A stretch of 17,369 bases of DNA from Angelakisella sp. (GCA_022795575.1 JAAWGY010000021.1:1-17369); one strand, 5' to 3'. Shown: positions 7,667 through 15,645, counted from the stretch's first letter. Notes: generated from the sequence alone by a model not told the origin. Numbers and translations are program-made.

Positions 7667-9448
7667 TCAGCCCAGCTGGCGGTAGAGCGCCTCGATGATA
7701 TGGGGCCCCCACCACTCGGCATAGCCCCACTTGGTGGGATGGATGGCGTCGCTCATGTAGGCGCGCCACTGGGCGTCGCCCATCTCGATGTTCTCGTACA
7801 TCTCCGGGGTGTTCCAAAGGTCCACAAAGACGAACTGCTCGCCCCACTTCTCCTCCAGCTGGTGGCACTTGTCGATCATCTCCAGGTAGATGGTGGCCTT
7901 CTGGCCGCCGGAGTAGGTCATTTCGTCCACAAACTGGGAGCCGCCGATGACCATGGTCCGGGCGCCCCAGGTCTTGTCCGCGTAGGCGATGATGGCCTCC
8001 AGGGAGCCGATGGTGGTCTCGATGTCAAAGTCCTCCAGGTTCTTGCTGGCGGAAACCTCCCCCACCGTGGTCTGGCCCTTGGAATCGTTGGTGGAAAGCT
8101 GCACCAGCACCAGGTCCACCTGGGGATCGGTGGCGGTGTCGTGGGTGCTGAGGCGGGGGTAGTAGGAGCCGCTGACGTCGGCCTCCACGCCGTTGAGGGA
8201 GTAGCTGGCAGCGGCCAGGGTGGTGCCGCCCTTTACCTCTACGGTGGACTCGGTGCCGGTGAGGGCATCAAAGATTACGGCGGGGGACATATTCTCGCCG
8301 GTGCCAAAGCCCTGGAACACCGAGGAGCCCAGCCAGAACAGCTTTTTGCCCTTGATGGGGCTGTTGGGGTCCATGGTCAGGTTTTCGGGGTTGTGCTCGG
8401 CGCTGTTGCCGGCGTTCTTAAGCCCCTTGACCACCACCAGCTGGTTGTAGGTGCTGCCGCCGATGACGGCGCCAAAGGCCACCACGGCCACCAGCACCCA
8501 GCAGAGGACCGACTTTACCAGCCTGGAGGTCTTCCGCTTGGCCAGCTCCGGGGCCGAGGCAGCGGAGCCGGCGGGACGGGCGGGGATGCTCTTGCCCTGG
8601 GCCACGGCGGCCAGGGCGGCCTCAATGACCGGGGCCCAAACAGCGTAGCCCTTCTGTGTGGGATGGATCTGGTCGTTCATGCAGCTGCGCTTTTTGTTGA
8701 CAGGCATATTGATTTCCCGGTCGTGCCAGAAATCGATGACCTCCACGCCCCACTTTTTGGCGATGCCGGCCAGGGCCTCCACCATAGCCTGATAGGCGGG
8801 GGAGGCGTACTCCGGGCTGGTGTAGAAGACCACGGGGACGTCGTTCCAGGTCTGCTTGGCGTAGGCGATGATGTACTCGATGGCGCCGCAGACGGTCTTG
8901 GTATCAAAGGAGGAAAGCTCCTTGCCCTCGGCCATCTTGCCCAGGGGGCTGCCCTTGGTGGCGTCGTTGGTGGAAAGCTGGCAGATAAAGAGGTCGCAGG
9001 GCTGGCTCTTGTCCAGCTTCTTCAGCCGGGCAACATAGCTGCGCTCGCCGTTATCCACCAGGGTTGTGCCGCTGACCGCCTCCTTGACGCAGGAGGCGCC
9101 GGTGCTCTCGGCAATCATATCCACAAAGGACCGGCCCCGGGCCGCAAAGCCCTTGGTGACAGAGGAGCCCAGGAAGATGAGCTTCTTGCCGGCCAGGGGG
9201 CTGTTGGCCGTCTTTTGGGCGGCGCTGCCGCCGTAGTTGCCGGGGTTCAGGAAGCCCAGCAGCTTGAGAACAAACAGCAGGGCGATTACCACAAGGACGA
9301 TGAGAAAATACTTGCCGCCATAGGTCATCATACCGCTGGTGCAGTACTCCTTGCAGACCTGCTTGGTGACACCCAGGATGCTGGCCACCTTCGCGAAGAT
9401 GGGGTCAGCGATTGCGGAATAAAAGATTCCTTGCCAAAACTCCAACAT
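7667..9448 (-). CDS. Membrane protein with two tandem SGNH-hydrolase domains
   Basis: This 593-residue protein is two membrane-segment-plus-SGNH units in a row. Unit 1 has a hydrophobic segment at about 46-66 and SGNH blocks LGSSV (Ser96), QLSTND (157-162) and DQIH (Asp259, His262). Unit 2 has a hydrophobic segment at about 312-332 and LGSSV (Ser376), QLSTND (450-455) and DAIH (Asp567, His570). The serine, Asn and Asp-x-x-His of the esterase/lipase or acetyl-esterase fold are kept, but block I reads GSS in place of GDS and block III reads STND in place of GxND. The basic stretch AKRKTSRLVK before the second segment suggests a cytoplasmic position there. Unit 1 resembles the separate single-domain protein upstream more closely than it resembles unit 2. 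The ATG at 9448 has AGAGAGG upstream; a GTG at 9472 with GGAGGG before it would add 8 residues. Substrate unknown. Confidence 0.8.
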   Translation of the reverse strand: MLEFWQGIFYSAIADPIFAKVASILGVTKQVCKEYCTSGMMTYGGKYFLIVLVVIALLFVLKLLGFLNPGNYGGSAAQKTANSPLAGKKLIFLGSSVTKGFAARGRSFVDMIAESTGASCVKEAVSGTTLVDNGERSYVARLKKLDKSQPCDLFICQLSTNDATKGSPLGKMAEGKELSSFDTKTVCGAIEYIIAYAKQTWNDVPVVFYTSPEYASPAYQAMVEALAGIAKKWGVEVIDFWHDREINMPVNKKRSCMNDQIHPTQKGYAVWAPVIEAALAAVAQGKSIPARPAGSAASAPELAKRKTSRLVKSVLCWVLVAVVAFGAVIGGSTYNQLVVVKGLKNAGNSAEHNPENLTMDPNSPIKGKKLFWLGSSVFQGFGTGENMSPAVIFDALTGTESTVEVKGGTTLAAASYSLNGVEADVSGSYYPRLSTHDTATDPQVDLVLVQLSTNDSKGQTTVGEVSASKNLEDFDIETTIGSLEAIIAYADKTWGARTMVIGGSQFVDEMTYSGGQKATIYLEMIDKCHQLEEKWGEQFVFVDLWNTPEMYENIEMGDAQWRAYMSDAIHPTKWGYAEWWGPHIIEALYRQLG

Positions 9449-9514
9449 AAAAACAAACCTCTCTTTCCTCACTGCCGCCCTCCAGCAGCGGGTGATCTAT
9501 GCGGTCAGCCGTCC

Positions 9515-9563
9515 TTATGCTCTGTTCTGGTTGGAACAGAGCATAAACGGCGTAACGCCGTTT
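9515..9563. repeat. Two abutting perfect hairpins between the SGNH genes
   Basis: A 13-bp inverted repeat with a 6-base loop (9515-9527 with 9534-9546) runs directly into an 8-bp inverted repeat with a 3-base loop (9545-9552 with 9556-9563). Neither has a U-run on the minus strand, so a simple terminator is unlikely. They lie in the 135-base gap between two genes of the same direction and could be an RNA processing or stability element, or an extragenic palindromic repeat. Confidence 0.75.
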
Positions 9564-9583
9564 GGCCGCTCTCCGGCGGAAAT

Positions 9584-10336
9584 TTATTCCCCAAACACCC
9601 GGTACAGCCCCCTTTGCAGCGCCGGGGTCCACCACAGCAGGTATCCCGCCTTGGTGGGATGGACACCGTCGTTCATGTAAAGACGGTAATCGTCCGGGCT
9701 TACCCGGTTCATCTCGGGGTCGTGCCACAGGTCGATGACGGTGATGCCCCACTTTTCCGCCATCTGCAACAGCAGGTTCACCAGCTTGTGGTACCGGGGA
9801 TTGTCGTATTTGGTACCGGTAAAGAAGACGATGGGACAGTCCCAGGCCTCCCTGGCAAAGGCGATGACGCTTTCGATGCCCCCGGCGGTGGTCTTGGTGT
9901 CAAAGTCCTTTGGATCAAAGGAATCGCTGATCCGGCCCAGCTGGCTGTAAAAGGTGGCGTCGTTGGTGGAAAGCTGGCAGAGGAAGCAGTCCACAGGCCG
10001 GCGGACGGCTGGGTGCTTCTTCAGCCGCCGCAGGTAGGAGTTGGGGGCCAGATCCGCCATGGTGGAGGCGGCCACCGCCTCCCGGATGATGACGCAGCCA
10101 TCGGCGCGGCTGAGGCAGTCGGTAAAGGACACCCCCATGGAGGACATCCCGGCTGTCACCGAGGAGCCCAGGCAGAAGATGGTTTTGCCCCGCAGGGGGC
10201 TGTCCGGATTGGGCCGCACCCTCCGGATATCATACCTCCTGCCGTTGCCGGGGCGGAGCCAGCCGTGGAACCGAGCCCAAAGCCCCACCCCAACGCAGCA
10301 CGCGAAAAGGATCGGAACGATTACAAACGCCTTCAT
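9584..10336 (-). CDS. Membrane-anchored single-domain SGNH hydrolase-like protein
   Basis: This 250-residue protein starts with one hydrophobic segment (about residues 3-20), a likely uncleaved anchor. An SGNH domain follows: LGSSVTAG (Ser59 as candidate nucleophile), QLSTND (121-126) and DGVHP (Asp223, His226). As in the tandem protein downstream, block I is GSS rather than GDS. The linker before the first block (RPGN and NPDSPLRGK) repeats the NPGN and NSPLAGK linker of unit 1 of the tandem protein, so the genes arose by duplication. The family contains esterases, lipases and polysaccharide or lipid O-deacylases; the true substrate is unknown. The ATG is preceded by AAGGAG at a short spacing. 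It is the first gene of the SGNH transcript. Confidence 0.8.
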   Translation of the reverse strand: MKAFVIVPILFACCVGVGLWARFHGWLRPGNGRRYDIRRVRPNPDSPLRGKTIFCLGSSVTAGMSSMGVSFTDCLSRADGCVIIREAVAASTMADLAPNSYLRRLKKHPAVRRPVDCFLCQLSTNDATFYSQLGRISDSFDPKDFDTKTTAGGIESVIAFAREAWDCPIVFFTGTKYDNPRYHKLVNLLLQMAEKWGITVIDLWHDPEMNRVSPDDYRLYMNDGVHPTKAGYLLWWTPALQRGLYRVFGE

Positions 10337-10417
10337 TGGTCTCCTTCTCTGTCTTGCCTGCTGGTATCCAGGCGGATTCCGGAGTTTTATATTTGGTCAT
10401 CCAACCAATTTACAAGT

Positions 10418-10448
10418 ATAGTAAACCACTTTTTTCTTGCGGTGTCAA
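10418..10448 (-). promoter_or_regulatory. Promoter candidate of the SGNH genes
   Basis: On the minus strand a consensus TTGACA (10443-10448) is followed after 19 bases by TACTAT (10418-10423). The spacer is longer than ideal. The position, about 80 bases before the SGNH start codon at 10336, fits. Confidence 0.45.
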
Positions 10449-10613
10449 TACGAAAAAAGGCGAAAAAAGCATTTTTGTCATAGATGTAACAAACCAGGGG
10501 CATGACTTGTGGAGATTGCACAAGGGAACGGGTTTAGACAGGGGAAATTGTCCGGTGGCTAACGCCTTTACCATGGATAGAATCGGCGCCCTGCCGTATT
10601 AGCCAAACGTAAA

Positions 10614-10642
10614 CGCTCCTATATCTGCTACCTGTAGGAGCG
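10614..10642 (-). terminator. Possible terminator of the AT-rich gene
   Basis: An 8-bp stem, CGCTCCTA/TAGGAGCG (10614-10621 with 10635-10642), has a 13-base loop and is followed on the minus strand by TTTACGTTT. It lies 24 bases after the stop codon of the AT-rich gene. The loop contains one copy of an 11-base repeat that also occurs on the other side of the gene. Confidence 0.45.
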
Positions 10643-11455
10643 GAAATGGGGAAATATTTTAGCATATTAAAGCGTGGTGATTTCCTTGCCCTTGCATTTT
10701 ATCTCTTGCCGCGTTGTTTCTGGCTTTATTTTCTTTCTGATTTCTGCTGCGTTTGATTTCAAATATTCGTAATTTGTCAGTTCTGCCAGCTCTAAATAAA
10801 ATTGCAGCTGTGGCGAGTGAATTTGATATAAGACATGGAGAACCATTATTTTTTGATATTCATCATCTTCATATTTCCTTCTGTTCCAGAAAATAACTGC
10901 GTATTTTTCTGCTTCCTCGGGATAAATCCCGGCTAAGGTTTTCAACGCCAGCCTTTCTGTATATTCGTCCCCTGTGTCAAGGAATTCAAAGACCAGCTCT
11001 TGGAGATTGTCATCCCCCTTATAGCCGCCTAAATGCTCTGCAAATTGCCATTTTGCATTTATATAAGCCGTGTTCAAGCAGCTTCTGCACAACAATGCAA
11101 ACCATTTGCCGTACCGGTCTAACTCTGCCATAATCATGGAGCATTCATTATCTCTCGCAATCGCATACAACAAATCATCTATGATCTGTTGAGTCGCTTT
11201 TTCGGCATCATTCTTTTTGATAAAGCAGATCGCTTCAGAAACCATTTCATCAAATTCTGTGCAAAAGCACCATTCCCCATTATCATTCTTTTCTGTGATT
11301 TCCGGATAATTGGCTTTTGCCCAACTCCTGAAATGATTGACTTTTTCGTGTAATCTGTTTTCTCCGCAATCAAACACGACCGTTCCCCCCAAAGTGAAAT
11401 AAAGCTTCTTTTTTTGTTACAGCAAGGACATAGCCTTGCCGGCCGCTACCTGTAG
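10627..11455. repeat. 11-base direct repeats flanking the AT-rich gene
   Basis: GCTACCTGTAG occurs at 10627-10637 and again, in the same orientation, at 11445-11455. The two copies bracket the AT-rich gene and almost nothing else. They could mark an insertion or a recombination event, but the surrounding bases do not match further. Confidence 0.5.
10667..11377 (-). CDS. AT-rich orphan gene, HEAT-like helical protein of unknown function
   Basis: This protein of about 236 residues is not assigned to a characterised family. It has no signal peptide or membrane segment, is rich in alternating helical segments with many acidic residues, and contains Trp-rich early stretches (SWAKANYPEI, NGEWCFC). 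The middle and C-terminal part (FEFLDTGDEYTERLALKTL, MVLHVLYQIHSPQLQFYLEL) looks like paired helices of the HEAT-repeat kind. Such small helical proteins in Firmicutes are often immunity or partner-binding proteins, but that is a guess. The GTG at 11377 follows a GGGGGGA box; a TTG at 11392 is possible. Its base composition is clearly lower in GC than all its neighbours, and it is flanked by 11-base direct repeats beside a tRNA gene, which suggests recent acquisition. Confidence 0.7.
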   Translation of the reverse strand: MFDCGENRLHEKVNHFRSWAKANYPEITEKNDNGEWCFCTEFDEMVSEAICFIKKNDAEKATQQIIDDLLYAIARDNECSMIMAELDRYGKWFALLCRSCLNTAYINAKWQFAEHLGGYKGDDNLQELVFEFLDTGDEYTERLALKTLAGIYPEEAEKYAVIFWNRRKYEDDEYQKIMVLHVLYQIHSPQLQFYLELAELTNYEYLKSNAAEIRKKIKPETTRQEIKCKGKEITTL

Positions 11456-11558
11456 AATGGAGGAAGCTGTCCCCTTCCCTGCTGTATTGGCGGGTAGCAG
11501 GGGGCTGGAAGCTGGCCGCTGCCAGCGTGTCCGGGTGGCCCCGGAGCCTTTCCCCCGC
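11456..11558. other. Structured GC-rich spacer, no gene seen
   Basis: The stretch between the 11-base repeat and the tRNA terminator has no supported gene. It contains a 7-bp CCCTGCT/AGCAGGG inverted repeat with further partial pairing outside it (AGCTT..CAGCT), but no U-run. It may be a remnant. Confidence 0.3.
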
Positions 11559-11559
11559 A

Positions 11560-11601
11560 AAAACCCCCCCGCCCCGGCAGACGCCAGGACGGGGGGGTTT
11601 T
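11560..11601 (-). terminator. Terminator of the tRNA-Lys gene
   Basis: A 12-bp stem (11560-11571 with 11590-11601), made of seven G:C pairs and an A/T extension, ends in a TTTTT run on the minus strand. It starts a few bases after the tRNA 3' end. Confidence 0.85.
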
Positions 11602-11606
11602 GGTGG

Positions 11607-11682
11607 TGGTGATCCATCGGAGGTTCGAACTCCGGACCCTTTGATTAAAAGTCAAATGCTCTGCCAACTGAGCTAATGGATC
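11607..11682 (-). tRNA. tRNA-Lys (anticodon UUU)
   Basis: The minus strand gives a complete cloverleaf of 73 bases plus an encoded CCA. The 7-bp acceptor is GATCCAT/ATGGATC. The D-arm contains AGCTCAGTTGGCAGAGC. The anticodon stem TTTGA/TCAAA encloses CTTTTAA, so the anticodon is TTT (lysine). The T-arm is CCGGAGTTCGAACCTCCG with the standard TTCGA. The discriminator base is A. A consensus promoter lies upstream and a terminator directly downstream, so it is a single-gene transcript. Confidence 0.97.
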
Positions 11683-11719
11683 ATGGAAATATAACGACAC
11701 TTTTTGGGACAGCTATATT

Positions 11720-11748
11720 ATTATAGCAACCGTTCGTAGCTTTGTCAA
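11720..11748 (-). promoter_or_regulatory. Consensus promoter of tRNA-Lys
   Basis: On the minus strand TTGACA (11743-11748), exactly 17 bases, then TATAAT (11720-11725). Both boxes are perfect consensus, as expected for a strong stable-RNA promoter. The -10 box ends 38 bases before the tRNA 5' end and sits inside a GCTATA/TATAGC palindrome. Confidence 0.9.
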
Positions 11749-11838
11749 CTCCTTCCAATCGGATTTTTGCTGCAAAGAGCGTCAGCCGGAAGGCCGTGGG
11801 GCGGTGGAAAAGGTATCGTCCCAAATTTTCCGCCTCTG

Positions 11839-11867
11839 GTGACAACGCAGGCGGTTTGGTCTATAAT
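11839..11867 (+). promoter_or_regulatory. Promoter of recG
   Basis: GTGACA (11839-11844), a 17-base spacer and TATAAT (11862-11867) precede the recG start codon with a leader of about 30 bases. Confidence 0.75.
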
Positions 11868-11904
11868 AGAGCTGTCCAAAAATCCACCGAAAGGAGCTGG
11901 TTCC

Positions 11905-13938
11905 ATGGGCCTGACACCGGATAGCGAAATCCGCTTTCTGCGGGGGGTGGGGGAACAGCGGATGAAGAAGTACCAGCGGCTGGGGATTACCACCGTGGAG
12001 GACCTGCTCCGCCATGCCCCCCGAGACTACCTGGACCTGCGCCGCCCCTGCCCCATCCGGGAGGCGGCAATGGGGGAGCAGGCGGCGGTTCTGGCCACGG
12101 TGGGCCACAAGGGGAGCGAACGGCTGCTGCGCAAGGGCCTCACCGTCCAAAAGGTTTCCGCCTTTGACGGGGAGGACACCCTTACTTTAACCTTTTTTAA
12201 CGGCAAATATACCGTCGCCGGCCTGCGGGAGGGGGCGGAGTACCTTTTTTACGGCCGGATGGAGGGGACCCTTACCCACCGGGAGATGACCTCCCCCGCT
12301 GTCTTCCCCGGGGAGCTCCGGGGCCTCTCCCCCATCTACCCCCTTACCGCCGGGCTCACCAGCCGGGGCATCGCCAAGGACGCCGCCACCGCTTTGGCGG
12401 CGCTGCCGGCCTTCCCGGAGCCCTACCCCGACTGGGTGCGGCAGCAGAACGGCGTCTGCACCCTGGATTACGCCCTCCGCACCATCCACAGCCCCCGCTC
12501 CCCGGAGGAGGCCCAGGCCGCCCGGCGGCGGCTGGTCTTTGATGAGCTGCTGACCCTCTGCATCAGCTTTATGGGGATGAAAAACGGCCGGACCCGTCAA
12601 ACCGTCCAGCCCATGGAGCGGGTGGCGCTGGAGCCCTTTCTGGCCGCCCTCCCCTTCCCCCTTACCGGGGCCCAGCTCCGGGCCATCCGGGAGGCGGTGG
12701 AGGACCTCTGCTCCGGCACGCCCATGAACCGGCTGGTCCAGGGGGACGTGGGCAGCGGCAAAACCATGGTGGCCGCCGCCTGCTGCTGGTTCTGCTGGAA
12801 GAACGGCCGTCAAAGCGCCCTGATGGCCCCCACCGAGATTTTGGCGGAGCAGCACTACCGCAGCCTCTCCCCCCTGCTGGAGGGGCTGGGGATGCGGCTG
12901 GAGCTGCTCACCGGCTCCTGCACCCCCAAGGAGAAGCGGGAGCGCAAGGCGGCGCTGAAACGGGGGGAGGTCGACCTGATCATCGGCACCCACGCCCTGA
13001 TCACCGGGGACACCCTGTTCCGGGAGCTGGGGCTGGTTGTCACCGACGAGCAGCACCGCTTTGGGGTGGCCCAGCGGATGAGCCTTTCCGGCAAGGGGGC
13101 GGGGGCCAATGTGCTGGTGATGTCCGCCACCCCCATCCCCCGCACCCTGGCCCTGGTCATCTACGGGGACCTGGAGCTTTCGGTCATCGACCAGCTGCCC
13201 CCGGGGCGGCAGCGGATCGATACCTACTACATCGGCGGGGACAAGCGGCAGCGGGCCTACGGGTACATCCGCAAGCACCTGGACCAGGGCTACCAGGGCT
13301 ACATCGTCTGCCCCCTGGTGGAGGAGGACCCGGAGGGGGGCGGCGTCCCGGGGCTGGCCGCGGCCTCCGGCTACCTGGAGGAGATCGCCCGGGGGCCCTT
13401 TGCCGGCTACCGGCTGGGGCTGCTCCACGGCAAGATGAAGGGCCGGGAGAAGGACGCCGTCATGGCCTCCTTTGCCGCCGGGGAGATCCAGCTGCTGGTC
13501 TCCACCACCGTCATCGAGGTGGGGGTGGATGTGCCCAACGCGGTGATTATGCTGGTGGAAAACGCCGAGCGGTTCGGCCTAAGCCAGCTGCACCAGCTCC
13601 GGGGGCGGGTGGGGCGGGGCACCGCCAAATCCTGCTGCATCCTCCTTTCTGACGCCCGGGGGGACGCCGCCCGGGAGCGGCTGCGGCTGATGACCCAGAC
13701 GGGGGACGGCTTCCGGATTGCGGAATACGACCTGAAGACCCGGGGGCCGGGGGACTTCTTCGGGATGCGGCAGCACGGCCTGCCCCAGCTGCAAATCGCC
13801 GACCTGGCGGCGGACAGCCTGGTGCTGCGGCAGGCCCAGGAGACCGCCGCCAGGCTGCTCCGGGAGGACCCGGCGCTGGCGTCGATGCCGCTGCTGGCCC
13901 AAAAGGCCGCCCGGCTTACCGCGCTGACGGCGGGATAG
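11905..13938 (+). CDS. recG: ATP-dependent DNA helicase RecG
   Basis: This 677-residue protein has the full RecG layout and length. The N-terminal wedge region (about residues 1-240) starts with FLRGVGEQRMKKYQRLGI, typical of the family. The helicase part has Walker A GDVGSGKT (280-287), the DEQH box (381-384, in TDEQHRFG), the MSATPIPRTL motif (406-415) and QLRGRVGRG (564-572). The C-terminal TRGPGDFFGMRQHG (612-625) matches the TRG segment that couples ATP use to branch migration. RecG remodels stalled replication forks and Holliday junctions in the cytoplasm. The ATG at 11905 has AAGGAG eight bases upstream and a promoter just before it; in-frame upstream extension to 11767 would run through the promoter and is rejected. 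It is monocistronic, with a strong terminator directly after it. Confidence 0.97.
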   Translation: MGLTPDSEIRFLRGVGEQRMKKYQRLGITTVEDLLRHAPRDYLDLRRPCPIREAAMGEQAAVLATVGHKGSERLLRKGLTVQKVSAFDGEDTLTLTFFNGKYTVAGLREGAEYLFYGRMEGTLTHREMTSPAVFPGELRGLSPIYPLTAGLTSRGIAKDAATALAALPAFPEPYPDWVRQQNGVCTLDYALRTIHSPRSPEEAQAARRRLVFDELLTLCISFMGMKNGRTRQTVQPMERVALEPFLAALPFPLTGAQLRAIREAVEDLCSGTPMNRLVQGDVGSGKTMVAAACCWFCWKNGRQSALMAPTEILAEQHYRSLSPLLEGLGMRLELLTGSCTPKEKRERKAALKRGEVDLIIGTHALITGDTLFRELGLVVTDEQHRFGVAQRMSLSGKGAGANVLVMSATPIPRTLALVIYGDLELSVIDQLPPGRQRIDTYYIGGDKRQRAYGYIRKHLDQGYQGYIVCPLVEEDPEGGGVPGLAAASGYLEEIARGPFAGYRLGLLHGKMKGREKDAVMASFAAGEIQLLVSTTVIEVGVDVPNAVIMLVENAERFGLSQLHQLRGRVGRGTAKSCCILLSDARGDAARERLRLMTQTGDGFRIAEYDLKTRGPGDFFGMRQHGLPQLQIADLAADSLVLRQAQETAARLLREDPALASMPLLAQKAARLTALTAG

Positions 13939-13945
13939 CCCGCCC

Positions 13946-13997
13946 CGCCCCCTGTGCGCCCCCGGGTGGCTCCGGCGGGCGCACAGGGGGCGTTTTG
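13946..13997 (+). terminator. Terminator between recG and the converging cardiolipin synthase gene
   Basis: A 16-bp perfect stem (13946-13961 with 13977-13992) is followed by TTTT on the plus strand. It sits eight bases after recG and just before the converging gene's stop codon. It ends the recG transcript. On the minus strand the same hairpin lacks a U-run but may still slow transcription from the other gene. Confidence 0.85.
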
Positions 13998-13999
13998 GG

Positions 14000-15556
14000 C
14001 TACATCAGCGGGGCGAAGAGCCGCAGAAAGGAGGCCAGCAGCCGCCTGGGCAACGAGATCCCCTCCACCTCGGCCAGGGTGATCCGCTGGCTGGCCTCCA
14101 ATGTGCGGCGGATGTCCGCCTCCACCGCCGCCACCGCCTCGCCGCCCCACAGCGCCACCCCGCACTCGTGGTGGAGGTAAAGGCTGCGGAAGTCCAGGTT
14201 GGCTGTCCCCACAATGGCCGCCTTGCCGTCACAGACCGCCATTTTGGCGTGGATAAACCCCGGGCTGTACTCCCATACCTCCGCCCCCGCCCGCAGCAGC
14301 GTCCCGTAGTAGGACCGCGTCACCATATGGACAAACCACCGGTCCCCCTGCCGGGGGCAGAGCACCCGCACCTGCACCCCGCTTTGGGCCGCCATGCAAA
14401 GGCTCTGCAAAAAACGGCTGTCCAAAATCAGGTAGGGGCTGGTGAGCCAGATATAGCTTTCGGCCCGCCCCACCAGCTGGAGGTAGGCGTTTTCCGCCAC
14501 CTGGTACCGGTCCAGGGGGGAATCGCAGTAGGGCTGCACATACCCCTCTGCCGCCGGGGGCGCCTTTGCCCCGTCCAGGGGCCAGCAGGCCCGGTACCGC
14601 TCCGGGTCCTCTACCCTGCCGCCCCCGCCGGAGCACCACAGCTGGAAGAACATCCGGGTGAGCCCCCACACCCCCGGCCCCCGGAGCACCACCGCCGTGT
14701 CCTTCCAGTGGCCGTGGAGCCGCTTGCGGTTGATGTATTCATCCGCCAGGTTCACCCCGCCGCAGATGCCCACCCGGCCGTCCACCACGCAGATCTTCCG
14801 GTGGTCCCGGTAGTTGAGGCAGGGATCGATCCCCGGGCCGATGGGGTTGTAGACCAGGGTTTGGATGCCCCACTCCTCCATCTGCCGCCGGGCACCCCGG
14901 GGCAGCGTGCGGATGCAGCCCAGGTCGTCCCAAAGGACACGCACCTCCACCCCCTCCCGCGCCTTTTGGCGGAGGATAAGGAGGATGCTGTCCCACATCC
15001 GCCCGGGGGCCAGGATGAAGTACTCCAGCAGGATAAACCGCCGGGCCCGGGGCAGCTCCCGGAGCATCACCCGGAACTGGTCCTCCCCCAGGGGGCAGTA
15101 TTCCACCTCGGTGCGGTCCATGGGGCCAAAGCCGGAGATGCGCCACAGGTAGGCCGCCTGAACCCCCAGGAAGGGATCCTCTTTGGCCAGCTCCCTTAGC
15201 TGGCCGGGATCCGGGAGGAAGAAGAGGCGCTCCGCCTCCTTGGCCCGGAGAAGCGCCCTGCGGCGGCGGGGGGAGGGGCCCCGCCACCCCCAGGTAAGCC
15301 AGAAGAGGGCCCCCACCGGGGGCAACGCCAGGATGGCCAGGATCCAGGCGGTGCGGTAGGAGCTGTTTTCCTCCCGGGCGGCAACCCGCAGGGCCAGGGC
15401 CAGGCTGAGGCCCCAGCACAGGGCAAAGGCGGCCGGGGAGGAAAAGGCGAAAGGCAGCAGGAGGGCGGCAAAAAGGGCCATCTGGAAGGCGATGGCGGCA
15501 ACGGAAAGGTAAAGCCGTCCCGGCAGACGGTCCCGCAGCCAGGCTGCAAGCCCCAT
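14000..15556 (-). CDS. Cardiolipin synthase-like phospholipase D family protein
   Basis: This 518-residue protein has membrane segments at about 15-38, 42-58 and 68-90, followed by two phospholipase D domains. Each has the HKD motif: DHRKICVVDG (His252, Lys254, Asp259) followed by GGVN, and IHAKMAVCDG (His436, Lys438, Asp443) followed by GTANLD. This is the bacterial cardiolipin synthase plan (ClsA type): short N-terminal membrane anchor, then two PLD halves. The enzyme would join two phosphatidylglycerol molecules to cardiolipin plus glycerol at the membrane. The Met at 15556 has a perfect AAAGGAGG seven bases upstream; the longer frame to 15607 is not needed. It converges on recG and diverges from the CorA gene. 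Cardiolipin synthase is the best call, though other PLD-type phosphatidyl transferases cannot be ruled out. Confidence 0.9.
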   Translation of the reverse strand: MGLAAWLRDRLPGRLYLSVAAIAFQMALFAALLLPFAFSSPAAFALCWGLSLALALRVAAREENSSYRTAWILAILALPPVGALFWLTWGWRGPSPRRRRALLRAKEAERLFFLPDPGQLRELAKEDPFLGVQAAYLWRISGFGPMDRTEVEYCPLGEDQFRVMLRELPRARRFILLEYFILAPGRMWDSILLILRQKAREGVEVRVLWDDLGCIRTLPRGARRQMEEWGIQTLVYNPIGPGIDPCLNYRDHRKICVVDGRVGICGGVNLADEYINRKRLHGHWKDTAVVLRGPGVWGLTRMFFQLWCSGGGGRVEDPERYRACWPLDGAKAPPAAEGYVQPYCDSPLDRYQVAENAYLQLVGRAESYIWLTSPYLILDSRFLQSLCMAAQSGVQVRVLCPRQGDRWFVHMVTRSYYGTLLRAGAEVWEYSPGFIHAKMAVCDGKAAIVGTANLDFRSLYLHHECGVALWGGEAVAAVEADIRRTLEASQRITLAEVEGISLPRRLLASFLRLFAPLM

Positions 15557-15645
15557 GGAAAAGCCTCCTTTGCGGGGATGGGGGCGGGCCGGCTGTCGCC
15601 CTGCCAAAAGCCCCCTGCACCCGGCGGATTTTGTGCTGCCAATTG

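Larger units (their letters stand above)
10337..10666. other. Gene-free stretch upstream of the SGNH genes
   Basis: No convincing gene is present. The stretch holds the SGNH promoter candidate near 10418-10448. Small hairpins follow, including CTTGTG/CACAAG at about 10507-10525 and a GGC-TAAC-GCC loop at about 10557-10566. An 8-bp hairpin after the AT-rich gene lies at 10614-10642. None of the hairpins matches a riboswitch family that I recognise. Confidence 0.5.

Noticed and set aside
7538..10483. A 981-codon plus-strand open frame
   Set aside because: It runs antisense through both SGNH genes and their intergenic hairpins, with low-complexity composition and no motifs. The minus-strand genes have clear catalytic motifs.
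10490..10610. A riboswitch upstream of the SGNH genes
   Set aside because: There are several small hairpins but no class-defining conserved bases, and they lie upstream of the likely promoter for the SGNH genes.
12187..13428. A 413-codon minus-strand open frame
   Set aside because: It is antisense to recG and is a Gly/Pro/His-rich shadow.
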